From: Streptococcus devriesei DSM 19639
GTDB taxonomy: Bacteria; Bacillota; Bacilli; Lactobacillales; Streptococcaceae
Length of the DNA: 64,000 nt
Assembly: GCF_000423725.1 (NCBI RefSeq)
Contig: NZ_KE384084.1
Coordinates: forward strand, 694,222-758,221
Reading direction: 5' to 3'
Under the pieces are notes generated by a model. It had not been told where the DNA came from, did no database searches, and saw nothing but the letters and a program-made list of their open reading frames with translations. Below, piece after piece: positions 50,858-58,600 of the stretch. Within the stretch, counting starts at the first letter, position 1. Each line of letters opens with the position of its first letter. Position numbers and translations under genes: made by a program.

Positions 50858-51454
50858 TTACAGCAGCTGTTGATAGGTCAGCAGCAAATCAGATGAATAG
50901 ACTTTTGCTCTGTCAGTCTTTTTAATTTCCTGCCATAAAATGGCTGCCTTTTGTATCTTATTTTTGCGTGATCTATTTTGCGGATCAGCACAGAAATCTT
51001 TGTAAAACTGATTCCATTGACAGGCACGATTATCATAAGGAGCATAATCCGGATTCTTTTTCCCATAGTAAATATCCAGCATATCTTGAATAGTAAAATT
51101 CGTATCGTTGTCAGCCTTGACCTTGCGCCATGCCGCCATATCAGCCGTGAATTTAAAGGGATGGATGCCGGTTTGCCGAGCAAAATAATCCCGAAAGGCC
51201 TGATTAAATGAGAAACCGCAGCTCAGCAAAGGGCTGTCTAAAGCAACCGATGATTGCTTTGGGGGGAGTTTATGGCGAGAAGGCTTAACCTTAGTTCCCC
51301 TAAAGTAAGCAGCAATAACACCATTTAATTCCTGCTTGGTTCCTGTATGAGCCAAACCGAGCTGCCGGAAAATCTGTGACAGCTCCTTTCGATACCAATA
51401 ATAGCGGCTAAATTCCTCATAACTCTGTATCTGTGAAAATTCCGGATGTTTCAT
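50858..51454 (-). CDS. SAP/DUF6434-type protein
   Basis: A 198-residue protein. The N-terminal 55 residues read as a SAP-like helix-extension-helix (RKELSQIFRQLGLAHTGTKQ then ELNGVIAAYF), after which a conserved block (SFNQAFRDYFARQTG, FKFTADMAAWRKVKADNDTN) marks the DUF6434 region. It is cytosolic; a DNA-binding role is only suggested by the SAP part. Confidence 0.65.
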   Translation of the reverse strand: MKHPEFSQIQSYEEFSRYYWYRKELSQIFRQLGLAHTGTKQELNGVIAAYFRGTKVKPSRHKLPPKQSSVALDSPLLSCGFSFNQAFRDYFARQTGIHPFKFTADMAAWRKVKADNDTNFTIQDMLDIYYGKKNPDYAPYDNRACQWNQFYKDFCADPQNRSRKNKIQKAAILWQEIKKTDRAKVYSSDLLLTYQQLL

Positions 51455-51521
51455 AACACCTCACCTTTGCTTTTTTCCAAATCTCCTGTACCAAGGCCAA
51501 TATACTCATCACAGCGCTTTT

Positions 51522-52175
51522 TTAGCTTTCAAAAACCAATTTATCCTTATCAAAAGACAGCTTCAGCTCATATTTGCCCTGCTGATTTTTTTCAATATAG
51601 CCTAATAATTCCAAAGCTTGAACAAAAATATCGGGGCGCTTTTGAGCGACTTCATCCTTTCTGCCGAATTTCAGCAGAAAAGCCGTCAGGTATTTGAGAG
51701 CATATTCCGGATTAACATCCCCCAGCAATTCATAGAGAAGTTCCTGCGGCGGCGACAAAGGCAGCTTTTCTTTCAGCTTAAAAAAGTAGTTGGACAGTGT
51801 CAGACTATCTCTGGTAATGGTCGTTTTTTCAAGCAGCACAGCTTCATTGGTCTGATTGGTTAGACGGGTTTCAAAAGTCACAGCCAGCAAATCACGATAA
51901 ACAGTCGACTGATCATCCACAAAAATCTGGCTGTCCAGTGTCAGACCATCCAGACTTTCCAAAAGCTCGAAGGCATTGCTATAGCGCTTATTTTCCCGCA
52001 AAATATAGCCTGCCTGGACGTAATTTTCAATCGAGCGCTCTAGGTGTTGCTCCTGCGGAAATTCCCTTTTAATCTGGCGCAGACTCACATCGTCATGCTC
52101 CTCCAGGTATTGAATGAGCTCTTGAAAAAATGGCTGACGCGTTAATTTGCTGACATTATAAATTTTAATCATCAA
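51522..52175 (-). CDS. DUF1803 family protein
   Basis: A 217-residue streptococcal protein of the DUF1803 family, function unknown. The start IKIYNVSKLTRQPFFQELI and a helical, charged body with a C-terminal winged-helix-like FVQALELLGYIEKNQQGKYEL fit family members I recall. The ATG overlaps the end of the upstream YiiX-like gene by 11 bp, so the two are coupled. Confidence 0.8.
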   Translation of the reverse strand: MMIKIYNVSKLTRQPFFQELIQYLEEHDDVSLRQIKREFPQEQHLERSIENYVQAGYILRENKRYSNAFELLESLDGLTLDSQIFVDDQSTVYRDLLAVTFETRLTNQTNEAVLLEKTTITRDSLTLSNYFFKLKEKLPLSPPQELLYELLGDVNPEYALKYLTAFLLKFGRKDEVAQKRPDIFVQALELLGYIEKNQQGKYELKLSFDKDKLVFES

Positions 52176-52680
52176 GCTCTCCTACATAAGCTAAACGCTC
52201 AGACCGAGCCAGCTGGCTGGGATTGGTCCCCGCCTGATTCAGGGGCACAGCCAGTCCCAAATCATCGTAATAGGCCTGCCAGAAATCAGAAACAGGCTTT
52301 TCCTCATCGCCAAACTGCATGGGAATGGTCTCAAAAATCGGCAGAATTGCCGCAATGTACTGCGAGCAGTAAAAAGCCTGAGCTGTCGGATAAAAGCTGA
52401 CATTATAAGGCTTGCCCAGATGTTTTTGGGCTTCAAGGTAAACGGCCTGTGTGTCAATTTGCGGATAGCGGTAAACAAAAACAGTTTGGTCTTCGTCAGC
52501 TAAAAACGCGGCTAAATCCTCTTTAATAACCCCGTCTTCTCCTGTTGCATGGTAAACCTCACCAGCTAAATAAATAGCAACATGATTATATTTTCCCGTT
52601 GCCGCCTTAATGGCCTCAGCTATATCAGACTGATCTGCCGTAAAAAGCAAGTCTCCGCTTTGTAAATCTTGAATTTTCAT
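52165..52680 (-). CDS. YiiX/YebB-like permuted NlpC/P60 protein
   Basis: A 171-residue member of the permuted NlpC/P60 papain-like group. GDLLF (9-13), the NHVAIYL His (about residue 33) and FYCSQYIA Cys (about 107) match the catalytic His-Cys order of YiiX enzymes, which act on amide or thioester bonds; the real substrate is unknown. No signal peptide, so cytosolic. Overlaps the DUF1803 gene. Confidence 0.8.
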   Translation of the reverse strand: MKIQDLQSGDLLFTADQSDIAEAIKAATGKYNHVAIYLAGEVYHATGEDGVIKEDLAAFLADEDQTVFVYRYPQIDTQAVYLEAQKHLGKPYNVSFYPTAQAFYCSQYIAAILPIFETIPMQFGDEEKPVSDFWQAYYDDLGLAVPLNQAGTNPSQLARSERLAYVGELDD

Positions 52681-52802
52681 AGTTCTATTGTATCATAAAA
52701 TAAACTGTTGGCAGAAAAAGCAACGCTGCTGCCATTCAGTGTTTTACAAAGTAAAAAAGCCAAAACATACGTTCTAGCTTTCTTATCTATTCTACTATTA
52801 TA

Positions 52803-53735
52803 CTAAGCATTGAAACTTTCAGTCAGCTGAGGCACCACTTGTTTCTTACGCGACACAGCTCCTTCAAGAAAAGCATGATTATTTTCAAGCTTAAAATTGA
52901 AAGCTGCTTCAACCTTATCTGTGTTGGCACCCAGAGCTAAGATTTCTGAATTTGAATTGATAATATCAGTAATCATCAAGACAAAATCGGAATAGCCATG
53001 GGCAGTCTGTGAAGCGGCAATCGCGGCTTCAATTTCGGCCTGACGGTCTAAAACTTCAGGAATATCAACTGTATTCACCTGTGCAACACGTACCTGATTG
53101 CCGTTCAACTCAAAGGTTTTAGCATCAATGTCAATCAATTCTTCCGCAGATTTGCTGGCCAAATTGGTACCGGCTTTAAGCATCGCCAGACCATACTCCT
53201 GCAGATTAACACCGGCAAGCTTAGCCAAGTCTTCAGCAACAGCCGGATCGCTGGCATGAGTCGTTGGAGATTTCAGCAAAAGAGTATCTGAAATCAAGCC
53301 TGACAGCATCAGCCCGGCAATTTCTTTAGGAATAGCCACATCATTTTCCTTATAAAGGCGGTAAACAATAGATGATGCAGACCCAACCGGCTCTAAACGC
53401 ATGTAGAGAGGATTTGCTGTTTCAAAGTTGGCAACACGATGGTGGTCAACCACTTCAATCACTTCAACATCACGAATATCAGCGATAGACTGCTGAAATT
53501 CATTATGGTCGGTTAAAATGACCTGTTCTGCCCCTTCTGCTTTAGCAGACGTAACCACACGCGGTGCTTCAACACCAAAATAATCAAGTACAAAAGCTGT
53601 CTCTTCATTAGGAGCTCCAAGAGCAACAGCTTCAGTGTCAAAACCAAGCTGAGCTTTTAAATGAGCATAAGCAACTGATGAACCGATAGCATCTGTATCA
53701 GGATTTTGGTGACCAAAAACTAAAATTTTAGACAT
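52803..53735 (-). CDS. ppaC: Manganese-dependent inorganic pyrophosphatase
   Basis: Family II pyrophosphatase, 310 residues, DHH fold. [12 protein letters not shown] (metal ligands), DHHR motif at [10 protein letters not shown] and the DHHA2 C-terminus with [11 protein letters not shown]. It is a Mn-activated enzyme typical of streptococci that lack the family I form. Stand-alone gene; the AT-rich island starts right upstream of it. Confidence 0.95.
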   Translation of the reverse strand: MSKILVFGHQNPDTDAIGSSVAYAHLKAQLGFDTEAVALGAPNEETAFVLDYFGVEAPRVVTSAKAEGAEQVILTDHNEFQQSIADIRDVEVIEVVDHHRVANFETANPLYMRLEPVGSASSIVYRLYKENDVAIPKEIAGLMLSGLISDTLLLKSPTTHASDPAVAEDLAKLAGVNLQEYGLAMLKAGTNLASKSAEELIDIDAKTFELNGNQVRVAQVNTVDIPEVLDRQAEIEAAIAASQTAHGYSDFVLMITDIINSNSEILALGANTDKVEAAFNFKLENNHAFLEGAVSRKKQVVPQLTESFNA

Positions 53736-53858
53736 AATATTACCTCGTTTTTATTATTCATCTCATTTTACCAAATTTGATGCCATTAAGCAAAAGAAGC
53801 TTGGGGTTGGATATTGAAGCATCTACCAGCTGGTGTTTAAAATTTTAGTATCTACACA

Positions 53859-54032
53859 TTATTGTTTTTTCATGAATAAAAATGCTTCATCAAACGATTT
53901 ACATTTACTATAAGGAAGTTCTTGAAACGCCTTTTTCTCAATATTATTACCATTTTCTGAATTAAAATTTACTAAATTGTTTTCATAAAACATATTTAAA
54001 ATAGATGTATCAAAAATACTAGAATCATTACC
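53859..54032 (-). pseudogene. Possible frameshifted continuation of the small ORF 54028-54183
   Basis: The frame reads as coding-like sequence (DSSIFDTSILNMFYENNLV, later KAFQELPYSKCKSFDEAFLF) up to a stop at 53859, but begins after a stop at its 5' end with no start until the Met at 53993. It directly follows the 51-residue ORF in a +1 relation, so the two may be halves of one gene split by a frameshift, or the second may be a separate 44-residue ORF. Confidence 0.35.
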
Positions 54033-54183
54033 TTAAATCTTCTTTCAAAATCTTCTTTATCTTAGCTTCCGAAAATTGGTACTTATGCGCAATCTCACTC
54101 AATCTCTCCTTAAAGTTAAGATAGCTTACCATTCTGTCAATTAGGTTTTCATCTTCAATAATGCTATAAATTGACTCAATCAT
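54028..54183 (-). CDS. 51-residue protein of the lanthipeptide island
   Basis: A 51-codon ORF (MIESIYSIIEDENLIDRMVS... ending LKEDLR) whose ATG overlaps the stop of permease 2 as ATGA. The sequence is highly charged with a helix-turn-helix-like KERLSEIAHKYQFSEAKIKK pattern, but I do not recognise a family. It would be the last gene of the ABC operon. Confidence 0.5.
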   Translation of the reverse strand: MIESIYSIIEDENLIDRMVSYLNFKERLSEIAHKYQFSEAKIKKILKEDLR

Positions 54184-54791
54184 AGTGTTTTCCCTTTCTT
54201 ACCCGTCACACCTTTTATTGTGAGAAAATAAACCAACAATGAAAAAATAAAATTAATACTAAAATTCAAAAAAAGAATGTTAGCATTTGTTAAGTTTAAA
54301 TAAAAATAATCATTTGTTAATTCGATAATTGAAACTTCAAATAATAAAACTAATTGAATAAAAAAATAAACAAATTTATTCAGATTTTCTCTAAGCATAT
54401 CCCTGTATACAGAAACAATCCCTAAGCTTGTTGAAAGAATAATAAACAAAATCAATTCTTCAAAAAACAGGTAATCAATTTTTAAATACACTCCATAATA
54501 TACAAGTATATATACAAGACAAGCTACTATAACTTTTAAAAAAAGCAGGATATATTTTGATTGTACCTGCTTTTCAATTGTTATCGGGAATAGATTTTCT
54601 AAAATATTTGCCTTTTCTCTTTCAACCTTATTTCCAGCATATATTCCAGAAATTAGTACAATCATTATCAATAGTGTTAGTTCAGGAACTCTTTCAACAA
54701 AACTTAAAATCATTGTTATGCCAACTAACATTGCTATAATTTTCAAATTCTGAACATCTCTCAACAAAAGTAAACGACACATTGAGCGCAT
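54180..54791 (-). CDS. ABC-2 type permease 2 of the lanthipeptide island
   Basis: A 203-residue six-TM permease of the ABC-2/YtrC-like type, hydrophobic stretches at about residues 15-34, 38-50, 82-105, 111-130, 139-155 and 170-192. It follows permease 1 by 4 bp and overlaps the 51-residue ORF. AT-rich codon use unlike its flanks. As subunit of a YtrBCD or BcrAB-like exporter it probably acts in self-protection or antimicrobial export. Confidence 0.75.
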   Translation of the reverse strand: MRSMCRLLLLRDVQNLKIIAMLVGITMILSFVERVPELTLLIMIVLISGIYAGNKVEREKANILENLFPITIEKQVQSKYILLFLKVIVACLVYILVYYGVYLKIDYLFFEELILFIILSTSLGIVSVYRDMLRENLNKFVYFFIQLVLLFEVSIIELTNDYFYLNLTNANILFLNFSINFIFSLLVYFLTIKGVTGKKGKTL

Positions 54792-54795
54792 GACC

Positions 54796-55452
54796 TTATT
54801 GCCTCCTAAGTCTTTTTGGGAAACCTATCAATGATATAAAAAATGAAATGATATATACAACTATTGAAGTAATAATTAAAAGGAAAATCAAAAATCGGTA
54901 CCTGTACACATCAAAAACATTATTCAATTTTAAAAAGTATTTACATAATTCCATAAATATTCTAATTGGGATTAATGTTAATGCGAAGCTAGCAATTCCT
55001 ATTGTTTTTATGTTCTTATTACCCAAAACAAAAGAACCTGCTAAAACAAAAGATGCAAAAAATAATGCTACTGCAACCCCCAAACTTATTGTATTAACCT
55101 GATATTCTTGAAGTGATTCTCCTAATACCACTTTTCGAACATACGAAATTCCTAATATATAGAACAACGAAAGAGTTGTAATAAATGCATAAGTAATATA
55201 ACGTGATAGGACTACTTTATATATTTTTATTGGAAAAAATAGTTCAGACTTATAGTAATCAATCTCGGTATAATTAAAAATATTTAAAAAATACATTAAT
55301 GGTGCCAGAATTAAAATTAAATATGAAATTACTGGAAAATAATCCCCAAGTTTAAATACAGTTAAAGCTATTGATAATATTAAAAAAAATATACTTATCC
55401 ACTGAAAATCCATTCCTGAGCTTAATAAATCTTTTTTGAATAAATTTTTCAC
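54796..55452 (-). CDS. ABC-2 type permease 1 of the lanthipeptide island
   Basis: A 218-residue integral membrane protein with about six TM segments, start MKNLFKKDLLSSGMDFQWIS. Its ATG overlaps the ATPase stop as ATGA. Position after a Ytr-type ATPase and before a second permease suggests a heteromeric ABC-2 exporter. No family name recognised beyond this. Confidence 0.75.
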   Translation of the reverse strand: MKNLFKKDLLSSGMDFQWISIFFLILSIALTVFKLGDYFPVISYLILILAPLMYFLNIFNYTEIDYYKSELFFPIKIYKVVLSRYITYAFITTLSLFYILGISYVRKVVLGESLQEYQVNTISLGVAVALFFASFVLAGSFVLGNKNIKTIGIASFALTLIPIRIFMELCKYFLKLNNVFDVYRYRFLIFLLIITSIVVYIISFFISLIGFPKRLRRQ

Positions 55453-56327
55453 ACTATCACTCCTTTAGAATAAATACTCATAATATCTTCCAAATTTGGA
55501 TAGTCGATGACTAAATTGCTATTTGATAGTATTTTATCATCTCGAGTAGATATCAAAATATCATATCCATGTGGACGTTTTTGGTATGCGAGAATCTTTT
55601 CTTGATTAATTAATTTAAAATTTGCTTCTGAACACCTAACTAAAGCATACTCATATAACAGCTTCGTGATAGGTTCAATAAACTCAATTTCCCCTTCTCT
55701 AATGTACATAACAATATCAGCTATTTGTTCAATATCTGTTGTTATATGACTTGAAAATAGAATCGATCTGCTTTCTTTTAGTACAAATTCCTGAAAAATA
55801 TTTAGGATGTCTTTCCTTTTTACTGGATCCAAACCACTTGTTGGTTCATCCAATATAAGAAATTCAGGATTTGCAGCTATGGCAAGTACAATAGTAAACA
55901 TTTTTTGCATTCCTTTGGAACAGTCACTAATTTTTTTCGTGGGAGAAATATTAAATTTTTTTAAAGTTTCATAAAAATAGTCTTTATCCCAGTCTTTGTA
56001 CATGTCCCGATATATTCTTTCAACCTGAGATATTTTTAAATTCTTAGGTAAGTATATCTCATCAAAGCATACTCCTATTCTATTTTTCAAATCAATATCA
56101 TTTATATCAAAAGACTTGCCCCAATATTGAATTTTTCCAGAGTCAATTTTTTTTAATCCTAACAAAGAATTAATAATAGTTGTTTTTCCAGAACCATTTT
56201 CTCCAATTAATCCAACAATACAACCTTTTGGAATGAAAAAGGAAAGGTCTGAAATTGAAAATCCTGAATTTTTATAAGTAGTTGACAAGTCCTTTACTTC
56301 TAGTATATTTAATCCATCTTCCATCAT
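55449..56327 (-). CDS. ABC transporter ATPase (YtrB/BcrA-like)
   Basis: A 292-residue ATPase: Walker A GENGSGKTT (about 40-48), signature DCSKGMQKMF instead of LSGGQ, Walker B FLILDEPTSGLDP, H-loop FSSH. The extra 60 C-terminal residues are typical of ABC-2 exporter ATPases. The start overlaps the GntR stop as ATGA-type coupling. It should drive the two permeases downstream, giving an immunity or export system for the nearby peptide, by inference. Confidence 0.85.
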   Translation of the reverse strand: MMEDGLNILEVKDLSTTYKNSGFSISDLSFFIPKGCIVGLIGENGSGKTTIINSLLGLKKIDSGKIQYWGKSFDINDIDLKNRIGVCFDEIYLPKNLKISQVERIYRDMYKDWDKDYFYETLKKFNISPTKKISDCSKGMQKMFTIVLAIAANPEFLILDEPTSGLDPVKRKDILNIFQEFVLKESRSILFSSHITTDIEQIADIVMYIREGEIEFIEPITKLLYEYALVRCSEANFKLINQEKILAYQKRPHGYDILISTRDDKILSNSNLVIDYPNLEDIMSIYSKGVIV

Positions 56328-56722
56328 GACCTATTCCTTTCATCAAAAATTCGTAGACAAATATTTTTTATTTCTTCTTCAGTTAAACCATTATCTTTAC
56401 TAAATGAAATCAAATCTCGTATCTTACTTTCAACAGTCTCCTCAATATTTTCCCTAATTAGCTGGCTGCTTATTCCAGAGACCACTGTCCCCTTCCCCAC
56501 AACAGATGTTATTAGCTTTTCAGATTGTAATATCTCATATGCTTTTTTCACAGTTATAATACTAACACTTAGTTCTTTAGCAAGTACTCTGATAGGTGGG
56601 ATAGTTGTCCCTGCCACTAATTCCCCATGTAAAATTTTCGATTTAATTTGTATTACAATTTGTTCATATATTGGTTCCTTTGAATGATAACTAATCAGTA
56701 TATCCAAACAATTTTCCTCCAT
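56324..56722 (-). CDS. GntR-family regulator, YtrA type
   Basis: A 132-residue regulator: winged helix at about residues 10-75 (EQIVIQIKSKILHGELVAGT, then PPIRVLAKELSVSIITVKKAY) and a short helical C-terminus, without the usual ligand-binding domain. This layout and its place ahead of an ABC exporter match YtrA, whose repressor controls the transporter. Its promoter lies inside a perfect inverted repeat, fitting autoregulation. Confidence 0.85.
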   Translation of the reverse strand: MEENCLDILISYHSKEPIYEQIVIQIKSKILHGELVAGTTIPPIRVLAKELSVSIITVKKAYEILQSEKLITSVVGKGTVVSGISSQLIRENIEETVESKIRDLISFSKDNGLTEEEIKNICLRIFDERNRS

Positions 56723-56727
56723 ACAAA

Positions 56728-56789
56728 ATTATTTACCACTTTATTATAGCAAATACTTCTCTAATCTCTTTTATAGAATGGTAAATAAT
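56728..56789 (-). promoter_or_regulatory. gntR promoter inside a perfect 11-bp inverted repeat
   Basis: Minus-strand extended -10 TGCTATAAT lies at 56743-56751. It is bracketed by ATTATTTACCA at 56728-56738 and TGGTAAATAAT at 56779-56789, a perfect 11-bp inverted repeat with a 40-bp centre. This is the natural candidate for the GntR operator. Confidence 0.65.
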
Positions 56790-56857
56790 ATAAAACAATG
56801 TATTTTAAGAAGTTTTTATTAATACAATAAGCTTAATAATTAATACAAATTTAAGAG

Positions 56858-57052
56858 TTATTTACAGCCCCATCCACAAGATTTATTACATGATAAAAAT
56901 GTTGTTACCGCTGAAACTGTAGGCACACAAATTTTAATAGTTGCTGAGACAATTGGTGATACTGCTTGTGGTTGACTTTGACCACGGTCAGCTCCACCAA
57001 ATGCAGACATACGTTCTAGTTCGGAAAAATCAATTTTATTATTTTGTTTCAT
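56858..57052 (-). CDS. Candidate lanthipeptide precursor
   Basis: A 64-residue prepeptide with GGAG six bases upstream. Residues 1-20 form a leader-like helix ending FGG (DFSELERMSAFGG), a probable double-glycine-type cleavage site. The core has Cys at 42, 55, 59, 63, many Ser/Thr (SPIVSATIKIC, VPTVSAVTTFLSC) and the tail CNKSCGWGCK, which is what lanthionine-ring substrates look like. No LanM, LanB/LanC, radical SAM or protease gene is present in the island, so a modifying enzyme would have to come from elsewhere, or the gene is an orphan. Low-GC. Confidence 0.65.
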   Translation of the reverse strand: MKQNNKIDFSELERMSAFGGADRGQSQPQAVSPIVSATIKICVPTVSAVTTFLSCNKSCGWGCK

Positions 57053-57100
57053 AGAACTCTCCTTTCTTCTTAAAATACATTGTACTTATTGTATAGATAC

Positions 57101-57129
57101 ATTATACACTTTGTGTTTTGTCTTTGCAA
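57101..57129 (-). promoter_or_regulatory. Promoter of the lanthipeptide precursor gene
   Basis: Minus strand -35 TTGCAA (57124-57129) and -10 TATAAT (57101-57106) with a 17-bp spacer, 48 bp before the start codon. Confidence 0.75.
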
Positions 57130-57191
57130 CCCCTTTCAAAGAAAACTAACATTTTTAGATATTTTTTTGAATACTTTCTGTTACTGATCTT

Positions 57192-57395
57192 TTATTGGGG
57201 AAATTTATGATTATCCTTGGTTAGCTTCCTCCCTTTTATTTGGTGATTCTTCTCAGAACTCTCTTTGTTATAAGCAAAGTATGATGAAGTTTCTTGAATA
57301 TAGTTTTTATATTTCTTATGATAGTTTTCTTCAGTAATATCCAATTGATAGTTAGAATAAAAATAAGTCCACTCCGCTTCATTCTGAAAAGTTGA
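57192..57395 (-). pseudogene. 3' fragment of an unknown gene
   Basis: An open frame of about 67 codons (NEAEWTYFYSNYQLDITEEN and on to KFPQ, stop at 57192) rich in Lys, Tyr, Asn and Glu. It has no start codon; an in-frame TAG sits upstream at the junction near 57396, where the sequence changes to a different-looking AT-rich stretch. It reads like the tail of a larger low-GC gene truncated at the island edge. Its product is unknown. Confidence 0.45.
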
Positions 57396-57586
57396 CTAAA
57401 TCGGACACCGCCAAAAGATGTCATATCTCAGTTTTTGCTATGCAAGGCAAAGCAGTTTGCTTTAAAAGAAAGTTATGACAAGCTCCCTAAAATCTTATGC
57501 TAGGATGAATTTTCCAGAAACAAAGAGTAAACTAGCCGTTATTGCTCAAAAATTTTCATCGCTTTAAACATTAGAAAGGAACACTG
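57396..57586. other. Junction region, no clear gene
   Basis: Contains GACATCTTTTGGCGGTGTCC (minus) and ORF scraps (a 31-codon plus-strand frame at 57475) that look like remnants, perhaps of an IS element, but I cannot name one. Confidence 0.3.
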
Positions 57587-57618
57587 AAAAGACCGGAAAC
57601 TGTCATTCCGGTCTTTTG
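57586..57618. terminator. Bidirectional terminator downstream of pflA
   Basis: AAAAGACCGGAA/TTCCGGTCTTTT perfect 12-bp hairpin, flanked by A/T runs. 106 bp beyond the pflA stop. Confidence 0.8.
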
Positions 57619-57723
57619 TAATCACTTATAAGCATCAAATACGTTAAAAAGCTGTTCTTTGTCTTCAAAACAGCTGCGCAGTAATAGCGACTTACTGCTT
57701 TTTAGCTGTCAGCACTGGATTTT

Positions 57724-58515
57724 TTAACCATTGATTCTGCGCTTGTATTCTTCATAGGTTTCTGTGTGCATGAGTTCTTTGGCATTGCGGACGCGGTCCG
57801 GCGTTGGCGGTTTGACACCTTCCAGAGCATAGGGAATACCCAGTTCATGCCACTTGAAGATTCCCATGGTATGGTAAGGCAGCACTTCAAAGCGCTCAAC
57901 ATTTTTCAAGGTCTTGACAAACTCACCCAGCTTAATCAAATCCTCATCGCGGTCTGTCAGACCGGGCACTAAAACGTGACGAATCCAAACAGGTTTGCCG
58001 ATATCCGATAAATAGCGGGCGCAGGCCAGGATTGTTTTATTGCCGTGACCGGTAACAATCTTATGCTGTTTGGGATCAATTTCCTTGATATCCAAAAGCA
58101 CCAAATCAGTGACTGCCATCAGCTTATTATATTTTTCCAGATAGCTGGGCGTATTCCTGAAGGTCAGTGCACAAGTATCCAGAGTTGTATGGATTCCTTT
58201 TTCTTTTGCCAAGGTAAAAAGGGCAATCAAAAAGTCAATTTGAAGAGTGGCCTCACCGCCTGAGACTGTGATACCGCCCTTATCGCCCCAAAATCCCTTG
58301 AAACGCAGGGCTTCCTCCAAAACATCTTCTGCTGTTCTTTCGGTTGCTCTGTCATTGGTCAACGCCCAAGTATCCGGGTTGTGGCAATATTGGCAACGCA
58401 TTTGGCAGCCTTGCATAAAAACGACAAAACGTACGCCCGGACCGTCAACAGAACCAAATGATTCTGTTGAATGAACAAGTCCGGTTACCTTCCTGTAGTC
58501 AATTTCTTCTGTCAT
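57724..58515 (-). CDS. pflA: Pyruvate formate-lyase-activating enzyme
   Basis: Radical SAM enzyme that installs the glycyl radical on PFL. 263 residues; the CxxxCxxC cluster is at Cys37, Cys41 and Cys44 (CQMRCQYC), with the GGEATLQ SAM-binding loop near 83. Important for mixed-acid fermentation under anaerobic conditions. Stand-alone gene next to a CorC/HlyC protein. Confidence 0.95.
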   Translation of the reverse strand: MTEEIDYRKVTGLVHSTESFGSVDGPGVRFVVFMQGCQMRCQYCHNPDTWALTNDRATERTAEDVLEEALRFKGFWGDKGGITVSGGEATLQIDFLIALFTLAKEKGIHTTLDTCALTFRNTPSYLEKYNKLMAVTDLVLLDIKEIDPKQHKIVTGHGNKTILACARYLSDIGKPVWIRHVLVPGLTDRDEDLIKLGEFVKTLKNVERFEVLPYHTMGIFKWHELGIPYALEGVKPPTPDRVRNAKELMHTETYEEYKRRING

Positions 58516-58567
58516 AATATTCTTTCCTGTAAACGTTTTTCTTATTCTTATTATAACACTTTAAACG

Positions 58568-58600
58568 AAAAAAAGACTAACATTCTGTTTAGTCTTTTTC
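58568..58600 (-). terminator. Terminator overlapping the end of the CorC/HlyC gene
   Basis: AAAAAGACTAA/TTAGTCTTTTT hairpin with U-run on the minus strand; the stop codon sits in its 5' arm. Confidence 0.75.

Noticed and set aside
57475..57570. Short plus-strand ORF of 31 codons in the junction region
   Set aside because: No RBS or family; may be an IS remnant but I could not identify one.
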